Positions 1-7,186 of a stretch of 64,000 nt of DNA are shown here, piece by piece. The position numbers were made by a program, and so were the translations under genes. The number at the start of each line of letters is the position of its first letter. Position 1 is the first letter of the stretch. A model generated the notes under the pieces. It saw only the letters and a program-made list of their open reading frames with translations. It was not told where the DNA came from and did no database searches. Origin of the DNA: Oceanicella sp. SM1341. GTDB taxonomy: Bacteria; Pseudomonadota; Alphaproteobacteria; Rhodobacterales; Rhodobacteraceae. The DNA lies in NCBI RefSeq assembly GCF_003448965.1, contig NZ_QRGC01000010.1, positions 94,142-158,141 on the forward strand. The letters run 5' to 3'.

Positions 1-86
1 TCGCCGAGGTCGAGCGCGAAGAGGGCCGCACCGGGCGCGAGCCGGGGGGCGAGCCCGGCCACGTCCTCGAAGATCTCCGCGTTCAC
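1..86 (-). CDS. ruvX: RuvX/YqgF-type Holliday junction resolvase, 5' end only
   Basis: Only the first 28 codons are inside the window; the gene runs off the left edge. Reading the minus strand from a GTG at 86-84 gives a short leader followed by the residues ALFALDLG, which matches the start of RuvX (YqgF), where the LDLG run is the first acidic strand of the RNase H fold. RuvX is a predicted resolvase that also acts in 16S rRNA 5' processing. The GTG overlaps the ccmI stop as GTGA, so the two are translationally coupled. Identification rests on a short stretch and on this arrangement, so it is probable rather than certain. Confidence 0.6.
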   Translation of the reverse strand, partial: MNAEIFEDVAGLAPRLAPGAALFALDLG

Positions 87-1351
87 TGGCCCGCCTCCGC
101 CACGCCGGCGGCTTCGGCCGCGGCGCGCAGTTCGGTCATCGCCTCGGGGTTGGAGGCGAAGGTGTCGCGGGCCTCGGTCCAGATGGCGGCGGCGCGCTCG
201 GTCTCGCCCAGCACGCCGAGCGAGCGGATGAGCCGGGCCCATTCCTGCGGGCTGCCGCCCTCGGTGGCGAGGCGCTGCGACAGGCCGTCGACCATGCCGC
301 GCACCATCTCGGTGCGGGCCTCGGGGTCCATGTCGCGGGCGTTGCGCATGGCCTCGGCATCCGGACCGGGCAGGGCGCCCTGCGCGCCGGGCAGGGGCGC
401 ATCCGTCGCTGGCGCGTCCGGGATCTGCGGCATCGCACGGCCGAGAGCCTCGGCCAGCGGCGGGAGCTGGCGGGCGATGGCCTGGATCCAGGGCGCGTCC
501 GGCGGGCCCTCGCGCAGCAGCGCGGTCCAGAGCTGCCAGGCGCCATCGGGCCGGCCGTTCTGCGCCATGGCGAGGCCGGCGTAGTAGCGGGCGGCGGGGT
601 CCGCGGGGTCGGCCTCCAGGGCGGCGGCGAGAGCCTGCTCGGCCTCGGGAGAGACATAGCCGTTGGCCGCGAGGATCATCAGCTCGGCGAGGTCGGCGTA
701 TTCGCGCACGCTCGCCCGGTCACCGGCGAGCTCGACCACCCGCGCCTGGGCCACGCGGGCCTCGGAATAGCGGTGCAGCTGGGCGAGGGCGCCCACCAGC
801 AGGCGGTGGCCGCGCTCGTCGTCCTGGCGCTCGGAGAGCACGGCGCGCAGCTTGCCGACGAGGTCGGTGAGCTGGGCGGTCTCCTCGGTCTGCGGGGTCT
901 CGGGGGTGAGACCGGCCTCGGCGAGCATGGCCTCGATCCGGTCCTGCCCCGGGCGGGCGGCCTGGCGCTCGGCCAGCGGCTGGTCGCGCAGCGCCGGCGT
1001 GCCGAGCCGGGCGTAGAGGCCCACGGCACCGAGCCCCACGATCACCACCAACCCGAAGGCGAGCGCGCGAGAGATCCCGGCAGGTGCGCGCACGGGGCCG
1101 GCTTGGCCGCGCGCCGCGGCGGTGTCGGCGGCGAGCAGGCGGCGGCCGACCTCGGCCCGGCTGGCCTCGGCCTCCTCGGCATCGAGCACGCCGCGGGCGC
1201 GGTCACGCTCGATCTCGGCCATCTGGTCGCGGTAGACGCGCTTGTCGTACTCGGCGCGCGCCTCCGCATCGCGCGCCCGGCCGAGCAATGGCCGCGCGAT
1301 CCACGCGAGCCCGAGCAGGGTTATCACTGCGATGCTGAGCCAGAGCGCCAT
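83..1351 (-). CDS. ccmI: c-type cytochrome biogenesis protein CcmI
   Basis: 422 aa. CcmI holds the C-terminal part of apocytochrome c for heme ligation by the CcmFH machinery in the periplasm. Residues 1-22 form a first membrane segment, followed by an acidic and arginine-rich cytoplasmic loop containing the typical YRDQMAEIERD stretch. A second membrane segment lies near residues 95-112. The remainder is an alanine-rich periplasmic domain with TPR-like helices (roughly 150-300). The length fits alphaproteobacterial CcmI. No other ccm gene is adjacent. It is co-oriented and overlaps with ruvX downstream. The start is ATG at 1351, directly before the hydrophobic segment. Confidence 0.88.
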   Translation of the reverse strand: MALWLSIAVITLLGLAWIARPLLGRARDAEARAEYDKRVYRDQMAEIERDRARGVLDAEEAEASRAEVGRRLLAADTAAARGQAGPVRAPAGISRALAFGLVVIVGLGAVGLYARLGTPALRDQPLAERQAARPGQDRIEAMLAEAGLTPETPQTEETAQLTDLVGKLRAVLSERQDDERGHRLLVGALAQLHRYSEARVAQARVVELAGDRASVREYADLAELMILAANGYVSPEAEQALAAALEADPADPAARYYAGLAMAQNGRPDGAWQLWTALLREGPPDAPWIQAIARQLPPLAEALGRAMPQIPDAPATDAPLPGAQGALPGPDAEAMRNARDMDPEARTEMVRGMVDGLSQRLATEGGSPQEWARLIRSLGVLGETERAAAIWTEARDTFASNPEAMTELRAAAEAAGVAEAGQ

Positions 1352-1661
1352 GTCTCTCCCAATCCGCCCCGGGGGGCCATGCGTCGTGTTCCGTCGCGCG
1401 CGAACCTATCCTTCCGCCTGTCCGCCTTCAATGCACGAACGCGCCATCGGGCGGGGGCGCGAACGCCGCATCCCGGCTGCGCGCGCAGCCCGGCCGGTGC
1501 GGCCGGGCTGGTCCTGTCGGGTTTGGCGGGCGGAGTGCCGGAAAGCGGCGCCTGCCGCCGGCGCCCGGCTGGTACCACATCGGATGCGGCCCGCGCCGCG
1601 AGAGGCTTGCGCAACCTGCCCGCGCGCGGGAGGATCGCCGCGCCTAACAGGGGAGTCGCTC
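1352..1661. other. intergenic region between ccmI and soxB, no gene seen
   Basis: This 310-bp divergent region carries the promoters of ccmI (minus) and of the sarcosine oxidase operon (plus). The one clear structure is a 10-bp perfect inverted repeat (1486-1495 and 1501-1510) with a 5-nt loop and no T tract. It could be an operator or a leader hairpin. No open frame here has family features. A purine-rich stretch at 1650-1656 is the soxB ribosome-binding site. Confidence 0.5.
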
Positions 1662-2909
1662 ATGCGCCGCTATTCCGTCTTCGCCATTGCCCGGGAGGCC
1701 ATGCGCTACCATCAGGGCTGGGAGCGCGCCTGGCGCTCGCCCGACCCGAAGGCGGAATACGAGGTGATCGTGGTGGGAGCGGGCGGCCACGGGCTGGCCA
1801 CGGCCTATTACCTCGCGAAGAACCACGGCGTGAAGAATGTCGCGGTGCTGGAGAAGGGCTGGCTCGGCGGTGGCAACACCGGGCGCAACACCACCATCAT
1901 CCGCTCCAACTACCTGCAGGACCCCTCGGTGGCGATCTTCGAGAAGGCGCGCAGCCTCTATGAAGACCTCTCCCAGCAGCTCAACTTCAACATCATGTTC
2001 AGCCCGCGCGGCGTGCTGATGCTCGCCCAGACCGAGCACGAGCTGCGCGCCTACCGCCGTGCCGAGCACGCCAACCGCCTGCAGGGCATCGAGACCGAGA
2101 TGGTCTCCACCGCCCGGGTGAAGGAGCTCTGCCCGATCCTCGAGACCGGCGGCCCGCGCTACCCGGTGCTGGGCGGGCTCTGGCAGGCGCGCGGCGGCAC
2201 CGCCCGGCATGACGCGGTGGCCTGGGGCTATGCGCGTGCCGCCTCCGACCTCGGGGTGGACATCATCCAGCAGTGCGAGGTGACCGGCATCGACACCGCC
2301 GGCGGCCGGGTGCGCGGGGTGCAGACCAGCCGCGGCGCCATTCGCTGCAAGAAGCTCGCCATCGTGGTGGCCGGGCACTCGGGCGTGCTGGCGGAGATGG
2401 CGGGCTTCCGCCTGCCGGTGGAATCGGTGGCGCTGCAGGCGCTGGTGTCCGAGCCGATCAAGCCGGTGATCGACGTCGTGGTGATGGCCAACACCGTGCA
2501 CGGCTACATGAGCCAGTCCGACAAGGGCGAGCTGGTGATCGGCGGCGGCGCCGACGGGTTCAACAACTACACCCAGCGCGGCTCCTTCCAGCACATCGAG
2601 GAGACGGTGAGCGCGCTGGTCGAGACCTTCCCCATCATCAGCCGGCTGAAGATGCTGCGGCAATGGGGCGGCATCGTCGACATGACCGGCGACCGCTCGC
2701 CCATCATCGGCCGCACCCCGGTGGAGGGCATCTTCGTGAACTGCGGCTGGGGCACCGGCGGGTTCAAGGCCATCCCCGGCTCGGGCTGGGGCATGGCCGC
2801 CACGGTGGCGAAGGGCGAGCCGGACGCGCTCTCCGGCCCCTTCGGCCTCGAGCGCTTCGCCGAAGGCCGGATGATCGACGAGAGCGTGGCCGCCGCGGTG
2901 GCGCACTGA
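1662..2909 (+). CDS. soxB: sarcosine oxidase subunit beta
   Basis: 415 aa. This is the catalytic flavoprotein subunit of heterotetrameric sarcosine oxidase, which oxidatively demethylates N-methylglycine to glycine. A dinucleotide-binding motif VGAGGHG lies near residues 38-44. The ARHD motif near residue 183 contains the histidine expected to carry the covalent FMN; this assignment comes from family knowledge. The C-terminal CGWGTGGFKAIPGSG stretch is typical of the DAO/SoxB fold. The start is ATG at 1662, with a GGGGAG ribosome-binding site 7 nt upstream; earlier in-frame starts would extend into ccmI promoter DNA. It is the first gene of a soxB-D-A-G operon interrupted by a microprotein gene. 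Confidence 0.93.
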   Translation: MRRYSVFAIAREAMRYHQGWERAWRSPDPKAEYEVIVVGAGGHGLATAYYLAKNHGVKNVAVLEKGWLGGGNTGRNTTIIRSNYLQDPSVAIFEKARSLYEDLSQQLNFNIMFSPRGVLMLAQTEHELRAYRRAEHANRLQGIETEMVSTARVKELCPILETGGPRYPVLGGLWQARGGTARHDAVAWGYARAASDLGVDIIQQCEVTGIDTAGGRVRGVQTSRGAIRCKKLAIVVAGHSGVLAEMAGFRLPVESVALQALVSEPIKPVIDVVVMANTVHGYMSQSDKGELVIGGGADGFNNYTQRGSFQHIEETVSALVETFPIISRLKMLRQWGGIVDMTGDRSPIIGRTPVEGIFVNCGWGTGGFKAIPGSGWGMAATVAKGEPDALSGPFGLERFAEGRMIDESVAAAVAH

Positions 2910-3101
2910 GGTGCCGCGGTTGCGGACGGCAGGACGAGCCGGGCACCGCCCGGCAGGCAAGTCCGGGCAGGGCCCGGCTGGGAGACGAGGCGGCAGCATG
3001 GGGGCAGGCGATATGAGGCGCGGTCGGCAAACCGGTGAGGCGGAACCACTTTCCGTTTCGTGCGTTGGGATGTGCAACGGTAACGAGACGGAGAAAAACT
3101 C

Positions 3102-3254
3102 ATGGCTACCGGTAATCGCGGTTCCGGACTGTCGTTCATCGTCGGCGCGCTTGTCGTCGCGGTGGTGGGGCTCGGCTTCTACGCCTACAACGGCGGCTTC
3201 GAGAAGCAGGATGCCGACATCACCATCGACCTGCCGGACGTCGACACCCAGTGA
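3102..3254 (+). CDS. 50-aa single-pass membrane microprotein inside the sox operon
   Basis: A short open frame between soxB and soxD. It encodes a polar N-terminus (MATGNRGSG), a strongly hydrophobic segment at about residues 10-28, and an acidic C-terminal tail (about 29-50) rich in Asp. Start and spacing look real: a GGAG ribosome-binding site lies 8 nt before ATG 3102, and the stop is 33 nt before soxD, in the same orientation. It matches no domain I know. Short proteins of this type (small head, one helix, acidic tail) occur in roseobacters, but function is unknown. Co-transcription with sarcosine oxidase is inferred from position only. Confidence 0.7.
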   Translation: MATGNRGSGLSFIVGALVVAVVGLGFYAYNGGFEKQDADITIDLPDVDTQ

Positions 3255-3287
3255 CATGCGGCGCGGCCCCGCCTCGCGGAGGCCGTC

Positions 3288-3611
3288 ATGCTGATCCTCA
3301 CCTGTCCGTGCTGCGGTGTCACCGGTGAGGAGACCGAATTCCACCCGGGCGGCGAGGCGCACCTGAAGCGCTTCGGCCCGGGCTCGGAAGACGGCGAATT
3401 CACCGCCTATCTCTTCGACCGCAAGAACCCCCGCGGTGTGCATTTCGAGCGCTGGCGCCACGCGTTCGGCTGCGGCAAGTGGTTTCACGCCGCGCGCTGC
3501 ACCGCCACGCTGGAGGTGTTCGGCACCTATTCCGCCCGGGTCTCCGCGCCGCCCGAGGAGATCCTCGCCATGATCCGCGCCCGCCGCCCCGGCTGGGAGG
3601 CTTCCGCATGA
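3288..3611 (+). CDS. soxD: sarcosine oxidase subunit delta
   Basis: 107 aa, the usual size of the small zinc-binding delta subunit. The N-terminal CPCC motif (residues 6-9), the WRHAFGCGKWFHAAR segment with the later Cys/His ligands, and the closing MIRARRPGW are hallmarks of SoxD. It holds the heterotetramer together and is not itself catalytic. The ATG at 3288 follows a purine-rich GCGGAGG stretch. Its TGA overlaps the soxA start as ATGA, implying translational coupling. Confidence 0.93.
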   Translation: MLILTCPCCGVTGEETEFHPGGEAHLKRFGPGSEDGEFTAYLFDRKNPRGVHFERWRHAFGCGKWFHAARCTATLEVFGTYSARVSAPPEEILAMIRARRPGWEASA

Positions 3612-6607
3612 GCGCGCGTCTGCCCCGCGGCGGGCTCTTGATCGACCGCCAGTTCCCGGTCTCCTTCCGGGCCGACGGGCGCAAGCTCTCCGGCTATCGC
3701 GGCGACACGCTCGCCTCCGCCCTCATGGGCGCGGGCGAGATGCTGATGGGCCGGTCCTTCAAGTATCACCGCCCGCGCGGTCCGGTCGCCTCCGGCCCGG
3801 AGGAGCCGAACGCGCTCTACGGCATCGGCAGCGGGGCGCGCTTCGAGCCCAACCAGCGCGCCACGGTGACCGAGCTCTTCGAGGGGCTGGAGGCACGATC
3901 GCAGAACCGCTGGCCCAGCCTTGCCTTCGACGTGGGCGCGGTGAACGCGAAGCTCTCCCGCCTGTTGCCCGCCGGGTTCTACTACAAGACCTTCATCCAC
4001 CCCCGCGCCGCGTGGAAGCACCTGTTCGAGCCGGTGATCCGCCGCTCCGCCGGCCTCGGCCGCCCGCCGCGCGAGCCGGACGCCGACCGCTACGAGCAGG
4101 TGCATGCCTTCTTCGACGTGATGGTGGTGGGCGGCGGCATCGCCGGGCTCGCCGCCGCGCGCCAGGCCGCCGCGGGCGGGGCGCGTGTGATGCTGGTGGA
4201 GCAGGCCGCGCACTGGGGCGGCCGGGCGCTGGTCGACGGGCCGGAGATCGATGGCTTGCCCGCCGCCGACTGGGTCGCGGCCGAGGTCGCCGCGCTCGCT
4301 GCGCGCGGGAACGTCACCCTGCGCAGCCGCTTCGCCGCCGCGGCGGTGAACGACCACGGCTATGTGCTGGGCGTGGAACGGCTCACCGACCATGCCCCGG
4401 GTGCCGAAGCGCCGCGCCAGCGCCTGTGGCGCATCCGGGCGGGCAGGGTCGTCACGGCCACCGGTGCCATCGAGCGGCCGCTGTCCTTCCCGGGCAACGA
4501 CGTGCCCGGCGTGATGCTGGCCTCCGCGATCCGCGATCATCTGGCGCTCTACGCCGTCTCTCCCGGCGCGCGCACCGTGCTGCTCACCAACAACGACGAC
4601 GGCTACCGCACGGCCATTGCGCTGAAGAAGGCCGGGCTCGACGTGCCGGCCATCGTCGACGTGCGGGCGAACCCGAGCTCGCAGCTCGTGGCCGATGCGC
4701 GCGCCCTCGGCCTGCGGGTCGAGTTCGGCCGTGCCCTCTCCGGCGTGAAGGGCGTGAAGCGGGTCGAGGCGGTGCAGCTCTGCGCGCTCGCCGGCCAGGG
4801 CTCGGTGATCGAGGAGATCGCCTGCGACGCCGTGGCGATGTCCGGTGGCTGGTCGCCGGTCGTGCACCTCTGGTCGCACTCGGGCGGCAAGCTCGGCTGG
4901 GACGAGGCGAACGCGATGTTCATTCCCGATCCGGACCGTCCGCCCACCGGGGCCGACGGGGCGGGCTTCGTCCTCGCCGCCGGCACGGCCGCGGGGAAGC
5001 TGCTCACCGGCGAGGTGCTGGCGGACGCGGCGGCCATCGGCCGTCGCGCGGCCGAGGAGGTGGGGCAGCGCCCCGGCGACGAGGCCGTTCCCCGTGCCGA
5101 CAGCACGGCCGAGGCGCCATTGCTGCCGGTCTGGATCATGCCGTTGCATGCCGGGCCCGAACTGCGCGCCAGGGCCTTCCTCGACTACCAGAACGACGTG
5201 AAGGTCTCCGACGTGCAGCTCGCCGCGCGCGAGGGTTACGAGAGCGTGGAGCACACCAAGCGCTACACCACGCTGGGCATGGCGACGGACCAGGGAAAAC
5301 TCTCCAATATCAACGGGCTGGCGGTACTTGCTGACACGTTGGGTCAACCGATCCCGCAAGTGGGCACCACCACGTTCCGCCCGCCCTATACCCCGGTGTC
5401 CTTCGGCGCGATCACCGGCATGGCGCGCGGCCCGCTCTTCCGCCCGGTGCGCCGCACCACCACCGACCCCTGGGCCGAGGCCGTGGGGGCGGTGTTCGAG
5501 CCGGTGGGCGACTGGCGCCGGGTCTACGCCTGTCCGCGCGCCGGCGAGAGCACGGAAGATGCCGTGGTGCGCGAGGTGCTCACCGTGCGCGAGGCGGTGG
5601 GGGTGCTCGACGCCTCCACGCTGGGCAAGATCATCGTGAAGGGGCCCGACGCCGGAAAGCTGCTCGACCTCGTCTACACCAACGTGATGTCGACGCTGAA
5701 GCCCGGCCGCTGTCGCTACGGGCTTATGTGCACCGAGAACGGCTTCGTCTTCGACGACGGCGTCGTGGTGCGCCTCGATGCCGGGACCTTCCTGTGCCAC
5801 ACCACCACCGGCGGCGCCGAACGGGTGCACGGTCACCTCGAGGAGTGGCTGCAGACCGAGTGGTGGGACCTGCAGGTCTACACCGCGAATGTCACCGAGC
5901 AGTTCGCCCAGTTCGTGGTGGCCGGTCCGAAGGCGCGCGGCGTGCTCGAGGCGCTCGGCGGCATGGATGTCTCGCGCGAGGGGCTGCCGTTCCTCAGCTC
6001 CGCCGAGGGCGTGCTCGGCGGCTTCCCGGTGCGCGTGCACCGGATCTCCTTCTCGGGCGAGCTCTCCTTCGAGGTCGCGGTTCCGGCCGCGCGGGGTGCC
6101 GAGCTCTGGGAGCGGCTGATCGGGCTCGGTGCCGTGCCCTACGGCACCGAGGCGATGCATGTGCTGCGCGCCGAGAAGGGCTTCATCATCGTGGGCGACG
6201 AGACCGACGGCACCGTGACCCCGCACGATCTCGGCATGAGCTGGGCGGTGTCGAAGAAGAAGCCCGATTTCATCGGCAAGCGCGGGCTGGAGCGCAGCTA
6301 CCTCGTCGGCGCCGGGCGCAAGCAGCTCGTGGGACTGGAGACGGTGGATCCGAGCGACCAGCTCCCCGACGGTGCGCATGCCACCTCCGGGACGCGGCCC
6401 GACGGGCGGCCGCGGGCCATCGGCCACGTCACCTCGACCTACCGCTCGCCCACGCTGGGGCGGCCGATCGCGCTGGGGCTGATAGAGGACGGGCTGGCGC
6501 GGATGGGCGAGGTGATCGACTTTCCGGTGTCGTCTTCGCTCACCATGCATGCCCGCATCGTCTCGCCCTGCTTCTTCGACAAGGAAGGGAGCCGCCAGGA
6601 TGTCTGA
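3608..6607 (+). CDS. soxA: sarcosine oxidase subunit alpha
   Basis: 999 aa, the expected length for the large alpha subunit. Residues about 15-100 form the 2Fe-2S-ferredoxin-like N-terminal domain without cluster cysteines. A second dinucleotide-binding domain begins near residue 170 with VVGGGIAGLAAA and binds NAD+. The last ~400 residues are a GcvT-like aminomethyltransferase domain that passes the one-carbon unit from sarcosine to tetrahydrofolate. The VEHTKRYTTLGMATDQGK motif at the domain junction is characteristic. The start ATG overlaps the soxD stop by 4 nt and soxG begins inside its last 8 nt, so all three are tightly coupled. Confidence 0.95.
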   Translation: MSARLPRGGLLIDRQFPVSFRADGRKLSGYRGDTLASALMGAGEMLMGRSFKYHRPRGPVASGPEEPNALYGIGSGARFEPNQRATVTELFEGLEARSQNRWPSLAFDVGAVNAKLSRLLPAGFYYKTFIHPRAAWKHLFEPVIRRSAGLGRPPREPDADRYEQVHAFFDVMVVGGGIAGLAAARQAAAGGARVMLVEQAAHWGGRALVDGPEIDGLPAADWVAAEVAALAARGNVTLRSRFAAAAVNDHGYVLGVERLTDHAPGAEAPRQRLWRIRAGRVVTATGAIERPLSFPGNDVPGVMLASAIRDHLALYAVSPGARTVLLTNNDDGYRTAIALKKAGLDVPAIVDVRANPSSQLVADARALGLRVEFGRALSGVKGVKRVEAVQLCALAGQGSVIEEIACDAVAMSGGWSPVVHLWSHSGGKLGWDEANAMFIPDPDRPPTGADGAGFVLAAGTAAGKLLTGEVLADAAAIGRRAAEEVGQRPGDEAVPRADSTAEAPLLPVWIMPLHAGPELRARAFLDYQNDVKVSDVQLAAREGYESVEHTKRYTTLGMATDQGKLSNINGLAVLADTLGQPIPQVGTTTFRPPYTPVSFGAITGMARGPLFRPVRRTTTDPWAEAVGAVFEPVGDWRRVYACPRAGESTEDAVVREVLTVREAVGVLDASTLGKIIVKGPDAGKLLDLVYTNVMSTLKPGRCRYGLMCTENGFVFDDGVVVRLDAGTFLCHTTTGGAERVHGHLEEWLQTEWWDLQVYTANVTEQFAQFVVAGPKARGVLEALGGMDVSREGLPFLSSAEGVLGGFPVRVHRISFSGELSFEVAVPAARGAELWERLIGLGAVPYGTEAMHVLRAEKGFIIVGDETDGTVTPHDLGMSWAVSKKKPDFIGKRGLERSYLVGAGRKQLVGLETVDPSDQLPDGAHATSGTRPDGRPRAIGHVTSTYRSPTLGRPIALGLIEDGLARMGEVIDFPVSSSLTMHARIVSPCFFDKEGSRQDV

Positions 6608-7163
6608 CATGGCACAGGCCGCGCTGCGCCGCTTTTCCGGCGAGGCGCTGATCGAGGAGGCCGGGCCCACCGGCATGGTCACCCTGCGCGGCACGCTGCG
6701 CTCGGGCGCCATCCTCTCGGCGGTGCAGGGGGCGGTGGGCCTCCGGGTGCCCGAAGTCCGGCGGGCGGAGAGCGGGCCGCGCGGCTCGGTGCTGTGGATG
6801 TCGCCGGACGAGCTGATGCTGATCTGCGAGGCCGGGGAGGCGGCGGGCATCGCCGCCGGCATTACCGAGCGGCTGGCGGGCGAGCATTTCCTTGCCCTCG
6901 ATCTGTCGTCCGCACGCAGCCGGTTCCGCATCTCCGGCGCCGGCGCGCGGGAGGTGCTCGCCAAGGGCGCGCCGGTCGACCTCGCACCCCGGGCCTTCGG
7001 GCCGGGGGACCTGCGCCGCACCCGGCTCGGCTCTGTCGCCGTGGCCTTCTGGTGCACGGGGCCCGACATGTTCGAGCTGATCTGTTTCCGCTCGGTGGCA
7101 GATCATGTCTACGAGTGGCTGTGCCTCGCCGCGCGGCCGGGCGGGCGCGTGCACCTCTACTGA
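6600..7163 (+). CDS. soxG: sarcosine oxidase subunit gamma
   Basis: 187 aa. Gamma subunit of heterotetrameric sarcosine oxidase, a truncated GcvT-like fold that packs against alpha. Recognisable stretches are WMSPDELMLIC and the terminal SVADHVYEWLCLAARPGGRVHLY. The ATG at 6600 overlaps the soxA stop by 8 nt; a second Met three codons on (6609) is a possible alternative start. It is the last gene of the operon and is convergent with the RTX protein gene, 23 nt away. No folate-handling genes such as purU or glyA follow it here, unlike some sox loci. Confidence 0.9.
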   Translation: MSDMAQAALRRFSGEALIEEAGPTGMVTLRGTLRSGAILSAVQGAVGLRVPEVRRAESGPRGSVLWMSPDELMLICEAGEAAGIAAGITERLAGEHFLALDLSSARSRFRISGAGAREVLAKGAPVDLAPRAFGPGDLRRTRLGSVAVAFWCTGPDMFELICFRSVADHVYEWLCLAARPGGRVHLY

Positions 7164-7186
7164 ACCCGCGCCGGGCCCCGCGCTCG

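Noticed and set aside
2910..3101. Riboswitch (glycine, SAM or SAH type) between soxB and the microprotein gene
   Set aside because: Several short GC hairpins are possible, but none of the conserved core sequences of those classes could be recognised by eye.
1644..3488. 614-codon open frame on the minus strand opposite soxB/soxD
   Set aside because: It is a shadow of the G/C third-position bias of soxB: His/Arg/Gly/Ala-rich, no domain, no ribosome-binding site.
3527..7069. 1180-codon minus-strand frame opposite soxA/soxG
   Set aside because: Same cause; the plus-strand frame encodes clear SoxA and SoxG, and the antisense product is low-complexity.
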